Of a stretch of DNA of 31,165 bases, positions 14,732 through 22,879 are shown piece by piece (position 1 is the stretch's first letter; the number at the start of each line of letters is the position of its first letter). The stretch spans positions 1 through 31,165 of the forward strand of contig JAOZRP010000002.1 in assembly GCA_029940125.1 (NCBI GenBank), in the 5' to 3' direction. The notes under the pieces are model-generated. The model made no database searches, was not told where the DNA came from, and was given only the letters and a program-made list of their open reading frames with translations. Source of the stretch: a bacterium (lineage in GTDB: Bacteria > Desulfobacterota > Anaeroferrophillalia > Anaeroferrophillales > Anaeroferrophillaceae). Position numbers and translations under genes: made by a program.

Positions 14732-16395
14732 GTGACTCTGAGTACTTCCTCAATTGAAGTAACGCCGTTTTTGACTTTTCGCCAACCGTCGGACCGCAAC
14801 AGGGTCATCCCTTCGGCAAGTGCTGCGTCCCTGATGACCGTCGAGGCTTTGGCACCCAGGATCAGGTGACGAATGGTATCGGATACCGGCAGCAGTTCAA
14901 AAATGGCCGTTCGACCGCGATAGCCTGAAAAGCTGCAGGATTTACAGCCTTTTGGTTTGTAAAAAAGTTGATCGTCATGAGCGGAAACGGACAGTCCGAC
15001 TTTTTTCAACAATTCCGGCGTTGGGGTAAACGCTTCCTTGCATACCGGGCACAGAATGCGGACCAGCCGCTGAGCCATGATGCCGATCAGGGATGAGGAA
15101 AGCAAATAATCCTCAACTCCTATTTCGATCAGTCTGGTCACGGCTCCGGCGGCATCGTTGGTGTGCAAAGTGGAAAAGACAAGATGACCGGTCAAAGCTG
15201 ATTGAATGGCAATATCCGCCGTTTCACGGTCGCGTATCTCACCAATGAGAATAACATCAGGGTCCTGTCGAACAATGGAGCGCAGCCCGTGAGCGAAAGT
15301 CAACCCGGCTTTAGGATTAACCTCCATCTGATTGATGCCGGCCAGTTCATATTCCACCGGGTCTTCAATGGTGATAATCTTTTTATCAGGGGTGTTGATA
15401 CTGTTGAGGGCCGCATAAAGGGTGGTAGTTTTCCCGCTGCCGGTAGGTCCCGTAACCAGGATAATGCCATACGATCTGGCCAGCAAGTTCTGAAACTGCT
15501 GCAGTTCAAAAGTCGGAAATCCCAGATTTTCCAGCTTGTAGCTGATCTGGCTGCGGTCCAGGATTCTCATGACGATGCTCTCGCCATACATGACTGGCAG
15601 GCAGGATACCCGTAAATCAATATCCTTGCCGGCTATTTTCATGCGGATGCGGCCGTCTTGCGGCAGGCGCCGTTCGGCAATATCCATCTTTGCCATGATT
15701 TTTATGCGTGAAGTAATGGCCTGTTGCAGGCTGGCAGCCGGCTGGGCGTGTTCATGAAGAATTCCGTCGATGCGAAAGCGAACCTGCAGCCTGTCGGCAA
15801 AAGGCTCGATGTGAACATCGCTGGCCCCGGCCTCGACCCCTCGGGTGAGAAACTGATTGACCAATTTGATAATCGGGGCTTCCGATGCCAGGTCCTTAAG
15901 ATGATCAATATCTTCACTGATAAAGAAAGAGGTGTTTTCCTCATCGGCAGTATCATCCGGTAGGGTGGGCTCCTCCGGGGTGAAATATTCGCTTATCCAG
16001 TTCCTGATATTGCTTTCACGGGCCAGGTGGAAAGAGATTGCTGCCTGCGGGAAAAACTGTTTCAGGTTTTCCAGCAACTGGTGGTTAAATGGATCGTTGA
16101 CGGCAATATGCAGGGTGTTGTCGTTAAGCTGCAGGGGGAAGAAACAGTACTGTTCCATTAATGAAGGTGACAGTGATTCAAATGATTGGCTTTCATAGCC
16201 GGGCTCCAGTTCCGAAACCAGGGGCAGGTTGAAAACTTCCCCGGCCAGGGATAGAAACGTGTCCTCGCTGACCAGGCCGGTTTTAACTGCGGTTCTGTAC
16301 GGTGGTTCCGACAGCTTGCCGGTTGGCAGAATTTTCTGCAGATCCGTGCGGGAAATGATTCCCCGGTCAATCATTAATTGGATGATATTGGGCAT
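14728..16395 (-). CDS. gspE: Type II secretion ATPase GspE
   Basis: A 555-residue secretion ATPase. The N-terminal domain (PYRTAVKTGLVSEDTFLSLAG) is of the T2SSE_N kind that docks to the platform. Walker A, GPTGSGKTTT, is near residue 315, and Walker B with the Asp box is VILIGEIRDRETA. A zinc tetracysteine module (CPVC near 448 and CKSC near 482) is typical of GspE and PilB. It powers pseudopilus assembly from the cytoplasmic face. The gspF-to-D operon 4 kb away lacks an ATPase, so this gene very probably supplies it, though PilB of a type IV pilus cannot be fully excluded. It is unusual in lying on the opposite strand, among polysaccharide genes. Confidence 0.88.
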   Translation of the reverse strand: MPNIIQLMIDRGIISRTDLQKILPTGKLSEPPYRTAVKTGLVSEDTFLSLAGEVFNLPLVSELEPGYESQSFESLSPSLMEQYCFFPLQLNDNTLHIAVNDPFNHQLLENLKQFFPQAAISFHLARESNIRNWISEYFTPEEPTLPDDTADEENTSFFISEDIDHLKDLASEAPIIKLVNQFLTRGVEAGASDVHIEPFADRLQVRFRIDGILHEHAQPAASLQQAITSRIKIMAKMDIAERRLPQDGRIRMKIAGKDIDLRVSCLPVMYGESIVMRILDRSQISYKLENLGFPTFELQQFQNLLARSYGIILVTGPTGSGKTTTLYAALNSINTPDKKIITIEDPVEYELAGINQMEVNPKAGLTFAHGLRSIVRQDPDVILIGEIRDRETADIAIQSALTGHLVFSTLHTNDAAGAVTRLIEIGVEDYLLSSSLIGIMAQRLVRILCPVCKEAFTPTPELLKKVGLSVSAHDDQLFYKPKGCKSCSFSGYRGRTAIFELLPVSDTIRHLILGAKASTVIRDAALAEGMTLLRSDGWRKVKNGVTSIEEVLRVT

Positions 16396-16590
16396 GGAGG
16401 CCTGAAGTTTTTACCGTTCCGTTCAATATGACTGGCAAAAGAATCCCCTTTTTGAGACAATATTGCCGGCGAAAATTATCACCGCGGAATATTGATGCCG
16501 CTTTGAGGATTATCATGCGGGTCTAAGAGGTAATCGGAAAAAAAGAATATTTTTTTTAAAAGTAATATCGTACCTGATGGAATTATCATG

Positions 16591-16620
16591 CTTATGGCAC
16601 AAAAAATATTAGCATGTCAA
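16591..16620 (-). promoter_or_regulatory. Candidate sigma-70-type promoter ahead of gspE
   Basis: On the minus strand TTGACA (16620-16615) is a perfect -35 hexamer, followed 18 nt later by CATAAG (16596-16591), a 4/6 match to the -10. The -35 overlaps the stop codon of the O-antigen ligase-like gene. If used, it would give gspE and the dehydratase a leader of about 190 nt, independent of the TPR/ligase genes. The assignment rests on sequence match only. Confidence 0.3.
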
Positions 16621-18059
16621 TGTGTTATGCATGTGGCAGCCTTTATCTTTTTACCAAGCTGAAAACTTTCTCCCATGGCCAGGAGATAAAAGAAATACAT
16701 GCGGCTGTAGGCCATTTGCAAGGGAAAGGAAAGCATCATGATGATGGAAAAGGCAATCAAGGCGCAAAAAAGGGGATAGGCGCCATAATGAATAGCCGGG
16801 TTTGAAGCATTTTTCCACGCGAGGTAGAACTGCCGGCCCCAGAGGCATAGAAAAAGCAGCAGTGCCCCAAGGCCGGATTCTGCGGCAATTTGTAAATAAT
16901 CATTATGAGATTTAATGACCTGTATTTTGAAAGTAAAGCAGGTATCTTTGGCGAATTTTCTCATGTACAAAGGATAAGCGAACTGCCAGTTTCCCAGGCC
17001 GACGCCGGAAAAGGGGTGGTCTTTAATCATATAGAGGGTATTCCCCCAATGGTACTTCCGTGCTTCGAGAATAGAGCTGCTGCCGATCTTGTGTACCGAT
17101 TTCATCACCCGCTGGCGGCTTTGAGGAAAGGCAAGCAGGCTGCCGGTAATCACAAGGATGGCGGCGATAGTAAAGGCCAGCGTTTTTTTTAACTGCCTGG
17201 CCGTGAACCTGTCCGGTTTGGCCAGCAGATGATAAAAGGGCAGCAGAAACGTGTAAAGCATCAGGGCCAGGATGGCGGTTCTGGTTGTGGTCATGAAAAT
17301 ATGGCAGAAAGCCATCAGGACGATTCCCGCCAGTACAAGAAAAATGAGCAGCTGTTTTTTGGATTTTTCCCTTGACTCCCTGACCACCTGCCAGTGGCTG
17401 AAGGCCAGGTAAGCTGCAAATGGCAAATTCAGGACCAGGTAATGGGCGGCCGGGTTGCGGTAGCCCAGGGTTGATGCCGGTCCTTTGATGGGCACCAGGA
17501 AAGGCAGTTGAAAACCGAAAAACTGCAGAATTCCCAGGGGACAAAAAACGGCCAGGGATAAAACGGTGCCATACAATGACGCTCTAAAGATGCCGGGTTG
17601 TTGGAAAAGTACCGCTAAAACGATAAAAAATTGCAGGTAGACGCCGTAAATAGCCGCTTGCAGCAGGCCGTTTTGCCAGACCAGCACGGCGGGAAGGGAG
17701 AGTAGCATCACAGCGAAAAAAATCAGCAGCAGCCGTATGCCTATTGTCTGCCGCAGAAGCTCCCAGAGACACCTTTTCCTTGATTCATGGTATGATAGGG
17801 AAAAAACAAATAAGGAGATGATCAATAAGGCGGCCGGAATCAGGAACGCAAGCTTCGGTTGGTCGTAAAGGGTGAAAAAAACCTTGCCATCGGGGGCAAA
17901 GCCGCTGATAAAAGGCAAGGGGGCCAGGAAAAAGTAAGAGAAAATCAGGGCCTTAAACAGTTTTTCATCATGCTGTTGCCACCAGCTGATGATCTTTGAC
18001 GGTTTCTTTTTCATCGGCTGGGCGGGAAGCGGTGATTTATTCTTTCGTTTTTTTGCCAC
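16617..18059 (-). CDS. O-antigen ligase/polymerase (Wzy_C/WaaL-like) membrane protein
   Basis: 480 residues with about ten or more hydrophobic segments. A large periplasmic loop in the C-terminal half contains HPFSGVGLGNWQFAYPLYMRKF and KSHNDYLQIAAESGLGALLL. The spaced G-x-G-N and HNDYLQ elements are hallmarks of the Wzy_C domain found in O-antigen ligases and related polymerases. It would act on undecaprenyl-PP-linked glycan at the periplasmic face. The GTG start at 18059 has GAAGGA about 8 nt upstream and overlaps the TPR gene by 23 nt. The first 25 residues are Lys/Pro rich and cytoplasmic. Whether it polymerises glycan, or ligates it to lipid A or to protein, cannot be told from sequence. 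Confidence 0.85.
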   Translation of the reverse strand: MAKKRKNKSPLPAQPMKKKPSKIISWWQQHDEKLFKALIFSYFFLAPLPFISGFAPDGKVFFTLYDQPKLAFLIPAALLIISLFVFSLSYHESRKRCLWELLRQTIGIRLLLIFFAVMLLSLPAVLVWQNGLLQAAIYGVYLQFFIVLAVLFQQPGIFRASLYGTVLSLAVFCPLGILQFFGFQLPFLVPIKGPASTLGYRNPAAHYLVLNLPFAAYLAFSHWQVVRESREKSKKQLLIFLVLAGIVLMAFCHIFMTTTRTAILALMLYTFLLPFYHLLAKPDRFTARQLKKTLAFTIAAILVITGSLLAFPQSRQRVMKSVHKIGSSSILEARKYHWGNTLYMIKDHPFSGVGLGNWQFAYPLYMRKFAKDTCFTFKIQVIKSHNDYLQIAAESGLGALLLFLCLWGRQFYLAWKNASNPAIHYGAYPLFCALIAFSIIMMLSFPLQMAYSRMYFFYLLAMGESFQLGKKIKAATCITH

Positions 18060-18804
18060 CGGGGACGTCCTTCATGTTTTTTTCGTGTTGCCGCAGTTGA
18101 TTTTCTACGCGAAGCAGCAACTCCCGCTCGTGAGCGGTAAGTTGTAATGTCGATGCTTGGTTGACAAGCTTCCTGGCTTCCTCAAGGTTGTTCAAGGAAA
18201 GATAAAGAGTAATGATTTTAGGCAGCAGGGAGAAAATTTTTATGTTGTTTTTCCCCTGGAGATTGTTCCAGGCTTGCAGGTACTGGGACAATGCCTGTTG
18301 AGGTTTTTTCAGCTTGTGGTATGATTCTGCCAGATGGAAGGCTATTTTAGGGTCTTGAGGGAACAGCTTCTGGCACCACAACAGGGATTGAATGGCTTCT
18401 TCGTAATGTGCGCTTTTTTTAGCCGCCGAGGCCTTCCCCATCATTAGGTTGGGGGAAAGGGGATGATAGCGGAGCCCTTCGTTGAAGATTTTGATGGCTG
18501 CCAGGTTTTTACCCTGTTGACGCAGGCAGTTTCCGGCGGCTGAAAAACCTTTCCATATAGAGGGGTAATAACCGGCTTTTTCGTTTGTTTGCTGAAAAAC
18601 CATTTCCCCTTTATGCCATAATTTCAACGCCGCCCGGTATTTTTTTCTCTTCCGCAGTTTTAACGCCGTCTGGTGGTAGGCTTGAATGGTTTCAAAGGCA
18701 ACCTCTTTTTTGAGAGACGCGGTAAAAAACACCATGCTGAAAATGAAAAGAATAGCATAAATGAAGGCCGAGAAAAAAAAGGATTTTCTGGGAAGGGGTT
18801 TCAT
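18037..18804 (-). CDS. Membrane-anchored TPR protein paired with the ligase/polymerase
   Basis: 255 residues. One N-terminal hydrophobic helix (FFFSAFIYAILFIFSMVFF, residues 9-27) is followed by helical repeats of tetratricopeptide type. The clearest are GFSAAGNCLRQQGKNLAAIKIFNEGLRYHP, KKSAHYEEAIQ, and IAFHLAESYHKLKKPQQALSQYLQ. The repeats should face the periplasm, with the helix as an uncleaved anchor. The reading frame overlaps the ligase-like gene by 23 nt, so the two proteins are made together. O-antigen ligase-like proteins are often fused to or encoded next to TPR domains, which suggests it scaffolds the enzyme or presents an acceptor. The specific function is unknown. Confidence 0.7.
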   Translation of the reverse strand: MKPLPRKSFFFSAFIYAILFIFSMVFFTASLKKEVAFETIQAYHQTALKLRKRKKYRAALKLWHKGEMVFQQTNEKAGYYPSIWKGFSAAGNCLRQQGKNLAAIKIFNEGLRYHPLSPNLMMGKASAAKKSAHYEEAIQSLLWCQKLFPQDPKIAFHLAESYHKLKKPQQALSQYLQAWNNLQGKNNIKIFSLLPKIITLYLSLNNLEEARKLVNQASTLQLTAHERELLLRVENQLRQHEKNMKDVPGGKKTKE

Positions 18805-19114
18805 CTACAGATGTTCCGGATAGAGATTAAAGGGTGATTTTGAGCTTGGAAAATATACATAGTTTCCCTCCGGAAACAGTAGTTGCCAGATGAGCAGTTA
18901 GCTGCCGGCTTTGAGTTCTCAGTTTAACCAGTTGTTTTTTCAATGCTTTACTGAAAGCTGAGTGCTGATCACCGAAAGCGTTCATCGGAAAATGGCAGTT
19001 CCCGGATGAACTAAATAATAGCCTATAGTGCTGCTTTTTGCTATATAAATATTGCCGTTCATTGTCGGGCATCGCCTGTCATCGATATTTTATCCGGCAT
19101 TGCGGGAGTGTCGC
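18805..19114. other. Divergent intergenic region
   Basis: 310 nt separate the minus-strand TPR gene and the plus-strand hexose-phosphate transferase gene, so promoters for both should lie here. A perfect 6-bp hairpin, GTTTCC-CTCC-GGAAAC, is at 18862-18877. Between about 18890 and 18985 the sequence holds several overlapping self-similar AGCTG/CAGTT/TGAG words, like dispersed intergenic repeats. TATATAAAT at 19042-19050 could serve as a -10 for the rightward gene, but no good -35 accompanies it. The small minus-strand frame at 18827-19072 has no ribosome-binding site and is not called. Confidence 0.4.
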
Positions 19115-20482
19115 GTGCTTAAAGAACAGTCCACCATTATTCGCCGAATAGTCATCGGTATTGACGTTTTCCTGTCCGGGGTGGCTTTCCCTTTGGCTTT
19201 TTATGTGCGTTTTCAACGTTTCCCGCTCTCGGATGATCTGCAGCAATACAGTCTTCCCGTCCTGGTTTTCATTCCCCTTTTTATTTTCAGTCTCTATCGC
19301 CAGAAACTTTATCACCAGCTGCGATTTATTGCCGTCCAAACGATCGTTAAAAAGGTTTTTGTCGCCTTTGCGGTAACCTTTTTCCTGGTAGCTGCCTTGT
19401 TGTTCATGAGTCACGCTACCTATTACAGCCGATTGCTGTTTGGCTATTTTTCCATTGGCGCTTTTTCCCTGGTTTTGCTTGCCAAAATTGGGTTGAAGTC
19501 TTTGCTTAACCGCATCCGGCAAAAAGGCTATAATTTCCGTCAGGTGCTTATTGTGGGCAGCGGCCGGAAACTGGCTGAAATCGAAGCATTTTTCCATAGC
19601 CATGGCAGCTACGGCATCAAAATTTTCGCCAGCCTTGAGGCGTCGGCAGTTACTCCGGCGTCATTCAAGCATGTTTTAACCAACAACGTCATTGATGAGG
19701 TTTATTTTGCCTTGGATCGCGGTGCCAGCCCCCGTTTTACCATCGACACGTATCTTGAAATCGCGGAGCAGGCGGGTAAGACCAGTAAAATTATGCTTAA
19801 TATTAACGAACACCGCCGCAGCAGCTGCGATTTTACCCGGCTGGGAGGAATGCCCGTGGTCGTTTTGCATCCGGTTGTCCTGGATCCTGATCAGATGCTG
19901 GTCAAGCGCCTGCTGGATATTGCCGGGGCCATTGTTGGCTTGCTGCTGAATGCCGTGCTGTTTCCCGCTATCGCTGTAGCGATTAAAATGGATTCTCCGG
20001 GACCGGTGTTTTTTGTCCAGCCGCGGGTGGGAATAAATGGGCGGCTCTTTTCCCTGTATAAATACCGTTCCATGTGTGTCGATGCCGAGGAGCGGAAAAA
20101 AGAGTTGGCTGATCAAAATGAATTGAACGGCGCGGTATTTAAAATAACCAATGATCCCCGGGTGACCAGGGTTGGCCGTATGTTGCGCCGTTTGAGTCTT
20201 GACGAACTGCCCCAGTTCTGGAACGTTTTGCGAGGAGAGATGAGCCTGGTGGGTACCAGGCCGCCGACCCCGGCGGAGGTGGCGGAATATCAGTTGTCGC
20301 ACTACCGGCGGCTGTCCATTAAACCCGGTATTACCGGTTTGTGGCAGGTTTCCGGCCGCAACCGCATTAATGATTTTGAGCAGATTGTCGCTCTGGACAA
20401 AAAGTATATTGATCAGTGGTCCCTGTGGCTGGATGTGAAAATTATTTTCAAAACTTTGCTGGTATTGGGAAGCGGGAAATAG
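19115..20482 (+). CDS. Undecaprenyl-phosphate hexose-1-phosphate transferase (WbaP/WcaJ/EpsZ-like)
   Basis: 455 residues. The N-terminal half has about four membrane helices and a Rossmann-like insert (FRQVLIVGSGRKLAEIEAFF). From about residue 268 comes the bacterial sugar transferase domain: VKRLLDIAGAIVG, SPGPVFFVQPRVG, FSLYKYRSM, LRRLSLDELPQFWNVLRGEM, LVGTRPPTP and the terminal KPGITGLWQVSGR. This family transfers glucose- or galactose-1-phosphate to undecaprenyl phosphate and begins exopolysaccharide repeat units. I chose the GTG at 19115 because GGGAG lies 7 nt upstream; the frame open from 19052 adds 21 unlikely residues. It is the second initiating transferase in the window, beside the GT4 protein. 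Confidence 0.9.
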   Translation: MLKEQSTIIRRIVIGIDVFLSGVAFPLAFYVRFQRFPLSDDLQQYSLPVLVFIPLFIFSLYRQKLYHQLRFIAVQTIVKKVFVAFAVTFFLVAALLFMSHATYYSRLLFGYFSIGAFSLVLLAKIGLKSLLNRIRQKGYNFRQVLIVGSGRKLAEIEAFFHSHGSYGIKIFASLEASAVTPASFKHVLTNNVIDEVYFALDRGASPRFTIDTYLEIAEQAGKTSKIMLNINEHRRSSCDFTRLGGMPVVVLHPVVLDPDQMLVKRLLDIAGAIVGLLLNAVLFPAIAVAIKMDSPGPVFFVQPRVGINGRLFSLYKYRSMCVDAEERKKELADQNELNGAVFKITNDPRVTRVGRMLRRLSLDELPQFWNVLRGEMSLVGTRPPTPAEVAEYQLSHYRRLSIKPGITGLWQVSGRNRINDFEQIVALDKKYIDQWSLWLDVKIIFKTLLVLGSGK

Positions 20483-20575
20483 TGCTTGAAACGTGGCTGG
20501 TTTCGCGAGGCCACAGGAAATTTTCGCAGAACAAAAAATATTGCTATTTTCACTGGAAAACGTTAGTGTTCGCCG
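20483..20575 (+). promoter_or_regulatory. Junction between polysaccharide and T2SS genes
   Basis: 93 nt lie between the hexose-phosphate transferase and gspF. The stretch near 20493-20514 can form a GTGGC/GCCAC stem, but no T-tract follows, so it is not a convincing terminator. No strong -35/-10 pair and no clear Shine-Dalgarno ahead of gspF is visible. Read-through from the transferase gene into the T2SS operon is therefore possible. Confidence 0.25.
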
Positions 20576-21880
20576 ATGTCTGGAAAGAAGTTTGCCTATA
20601 AAGCTCTCTCTGCCGGCGGCGAAATCAAAACCGGCAGCTATAGCGGACAAAACGAGAGACAAGTGGTGGCGTGGCTGCAAAGGCAGGGTCTGACTCCATT
20701 GCGGGTTGTGCCAGTCAGTGATGACGCGAAGATGCCGCGCGCGGTGCGCTCCACCTCCGTTTTTCACCAGCTTGTTTCTCGAGTGCCACATTCCGCGGCT
20801 TTCTGGCCGGGTCTTTTGGCTGAACTGCGGAGCTTGCCGAGCCGATTTTCCAACCGGAAAGATATCATTACTTTTACGGAAGATCTGGCTGTCCTTTTGC
20901 AGGCGGGCATCCCCTTGACCCGCAGCCTGCTTATTATTGCGGAACTGGTGGACAAGGCAAGTTTCAAGGAAGTGATTACCGGGGTTTATGAGTCTGTCAA
21001 GGAGGGAAGTTCCCTGTGGCAGGCCCTGAAAGACTACCCCGCGGTTTTCCCGCCGATTTTATGGAATATGGTTAAAGCGGGTGAGTCGGGAGGCGTACTT
21101 GACCTGGTGCTGTTGAAAGTGGCGGAATATCTTGCCGGGGTCCGTGAGTTGCGGGAATTTCTGCTGACGGCAATGATTTACCCGGTGATTTTGACCTTGA
21201 CCGCCGCCGTTTCCATTTTTGTTCTCTTAACCTTTGTGCTTCCCAAGTTCGCGGTGATTTTTACCGACATGGGTGTGGCCTTGCCTTTGGCTACCCGCCT
21301 GATGCTGGCTTTGGGCGATTTTTTGCGTGCCTATTATTGGCTTTTAGCCGGCATGATTGTTGCTTCAATTCTCGGGTGGCGTTTTTACCGAAAAACGCCT
21401 CAGGGGCGAAAGCGCTGGGATGGCTTTAAGCTTCGGTTGCCGTTGTTGGGCCCGATTTTCAACAAGATCGAGGTGAGTCGCTTCGCCCGGACCTTGGGCA
21501 CCCTGTTGGCCAGTGGTGTGCCGATTATGGAGGCCTTGCAAATTGTTCGGGGGGTAGTTTTAAATCGGCTGATGCATGACGGTCTTGGAGATGTGTACCG
21601 GGACTTAAAACAGGGGGGCAGCCTTTCCCAGGCTTTGGCCGCCACGGGGTTGTTTCCCAACCTGGCTATTCACATGATCGGTGTTGGCGAGGAAACCGGG
21701 GCCATGGACACCATGTTGGGCAAAATAGCTGATATTTACGACCGGGAATTGAAAAGCGGGGTGAAATCGTTTACGGCCATGTTTGAACCACTGATTATTT
21801 TGTTTATGGGTCTGGTGATTGGCGCCATGGTGGTTTCCATGTTGATGGCCATTTTCAGCGTTAATGAATTGGGCTTTTAA
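20576..21880 (+). CDS. gspF: Type II secretion inner-membrane platform protein GspF
   Basis: 434 residues. It opens with the GspF N-terminal signature KKFAYKALSAGGEIKTGSYS and the QRQGLTPLRV motif. Two T2SSF domains follow, one from DIITFTEDLAVLLQAGIPL and the second from VSRFARTLGTLLASGVPIMEAL, each with hydrophobic helices. The final helix is EPLIILFMGLVIGAMVVSML. GspF sits in the inner membrane beneath the pseudopilus and couples it to the GspE ATPase. It heads the gsp operon; gspG follows after 53 nt. Length is normal for the family. No clear ribosome-binding site precedes the ATG, but the N-terminal match supports this start. Confidence 0.93.
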   Translation: MSGKKFAYKALSAGGEIKTGSYSGQNERQVVAWLQRQGLTPLRVVPVSDDAKMPRAVRSTSVFHQLVSRVPHSAAFWPGLLAELRSLPSRFSNRKDIITFTEDLAVLLQAGIPLTRSLLIIAELVDKASFKEVITGVYESVKEGSSLWQALKDYPAVFPPILWNMVKAGESGGVLDLVLLKVAEYLAGVRELREFLLTAMIYPVILTLTAAVSIFVLLTFVLPKFAVIFTDMGVALPLATRLMLALGDFLRAYYWLLAGMIVASILGWRFYRKTPQGRKRWDGFKLRLPLLGPIFNKIEVSRFARTLGTLLASGVPIMEALQIVRGVVLNRLMHDGLGDVYRDLKQGGSLSQALAATGLFPNLAIHMIGVGEETGAMDTMLGKIADIYDRELKSGVKSFTAMFEPLIILFMGLVIGAMVVSMLMAIFSVNELGF

Positions 21881-21933
21881 AGGCTGTTGTTCCCGATGGC
21901 CTGAAAGCTGATCTGAATGGAGGGCTGCTGGCG

Positions 21934-22368
21934 ATGTTAAAGGCAAAAAGATGTCTGCGCGAACGCAGGGGTTTTACCTTGATTGAACTTTTGATTGTGA
22001 TGGTGATTATCGGGCTTCTGGCTTCCCTGGTAGCTCCGAAAATGTTTAAGAAGGTTGGCGGCGCCCGGCGCAAAACAGCCCGGGCCCAGATTGAACTGCT
22101 GGGTACAGCTTTGGATTCCTACCGCCTGGATAACGGCATGTACCCGACATCCGAGCAGGGGCTGAAAGCCTTGCGTGAGAAACCGGAAGGAGTGGAAAAC
22201 TGGGATGGCCCTTACCTTCCCAAAGCGATTCCGCTTGATCCGTGGGGGCACGAATATGTTTATAAATCTCCCGGAGATCACGGTGATTATGATTTGTCTT
22301 CTTATGGTCTGGATGGCCGTCAGGGCGGTGACGGGGATAACCGGGACATCAATAGTTGGGAAAACTGA
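21934..22368 (+). CDS. gspG: Major pseudopilin GspG
   Basis: 144 residues. The prepilin leader ends RERRG before FTLIELLIVMVIIGLLASLV, with Gly at -1, Phe at +1 and Glu at +5 of the mature protein; the prepilin peptidase cuts there. The globular part has the GspG signature AQIELLGTALDSYRLDNGMYPTSEQGL. Its C-terminal loop is rich in Asp and Gly (YDLSSYGLDGRQGGDGDNRD) and binds Ca2+ in known members. It polymerises into the periplasmic pseudopilus. GGAGGG lies about 9 nt before the ATG, a strong ribosome-binding site fitting the most abundant pilin. The prepilin peptidase gene is not in the window. Confidence 0.95.
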   Translation: MLKAKRCLRERRGFTLIELLIVMVIIGLLASLVAPKMFKKVGGARRKTARAQIELLGTALDSYRLDNGMYPTSEQGLKALREKPEGVENWDGPYLPKAIPLDPWGHEYVYKSPGDHGDYDLSSYGLDGRQGGDGDNRDINSWEN

Positions 22369-22384
22369 GTCCAGTGGCGACCTG

Positions 22385-22879
22385 TTGACGGCGGGGCGCC
22401 CATGCCGTTCGGTTCCGGCGGGATTTACCCTTCTGGAGTTGATGCTGGTAATGGTGCTTCTTTCCCTTTCGGTTTCCCTGTTTCTGGGGATACAATTTCA
22501 GCAGCGTGACAACCTGCGTTTGCGCAACAGCGCCCGCCGGCTTTTTACTTTTTTTCAGGCGGCGCGCAGTCAGGCCTTGCTGGCCAATCGTGATAATGAT
22601 TGTTGGTACCAGACTGCGTCCCGCCAGGTGGTGGAAACCATCAAAAGACGCCATCTTGCTCTGCCCGAAAAAGTTTTCCTGCTGAGCGAAAGCACATCCG
22701 GGACGTCGGAAGAGGTGCCGGAGAAGATTCATCTGGCTCGTTTTTATGCTGATGGCACCGTCAGTGGCGACCTGCTTACCCTTCGGAGCGGAAAAAAATC
22801 ACTGATCCTGAGTTTTGACCCGTTGTTAGGGACGATGCACCTGTCTCCGGTGCTTGATGCCGCCGATGTGGAGCAATGA
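22385..22879 (+). CDS. gspH: Minor pseudopilin GspH
   Basis: About 164 residues. The prepilin motif PAG before FTLLELMLVMVLLSLSVSLF has Gly at -1 and Glu at +5. The rest resembles GspH: NSARRLFTFFQAARSQALL followed by beta-rich sequence. The start is not obvious. The only ATG near the motif (22402) is out of frame. TTG at 22385 gives a 13-residue leader, the usual size, and begins 16 nt after the gspG stop; an upstream start would lie inside gspG. GspH is a minor pilin near the pseudopilus tip and base. Its stop overlaps the gspI start as ATGA. Confidence 0.85.
   Translation: MTAGRPCRSVPAGFTLLELMLVMVLLSLSVSLFLGIQFQQRDNLRLRNSARRLFTFFQAARSQALLANRDNDCWYQTASRQVVETIKRRHLALPEKVFLLSESTSGTSEEVPEKIHLARFYADGTVSGDLLTLRSGKKSLILSFDPLLGTMHLSPVLDAADVEQ

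Noticed and set aside
16595..16616. A sigma-54 promoter on the plus strand starting TGGCAC
   Set aside because: The TTGC element at the required distance is absent and no plus-strand gene follows.
18827..19072. An 81-codon minus-strand frame upstream of the TPR gene
   Set aside because: It lies within a divergent promoter region with repeated words, has no ribosome-binding site and no recognisable domain.
19676..20791. A 371-codon open frame antisense to the hexose-phosphate transferase gene
   Set aside because: The plus strand encodes a clear conserved sugar transferase; the antisense translation is low-complexity and spans the gene boundary.
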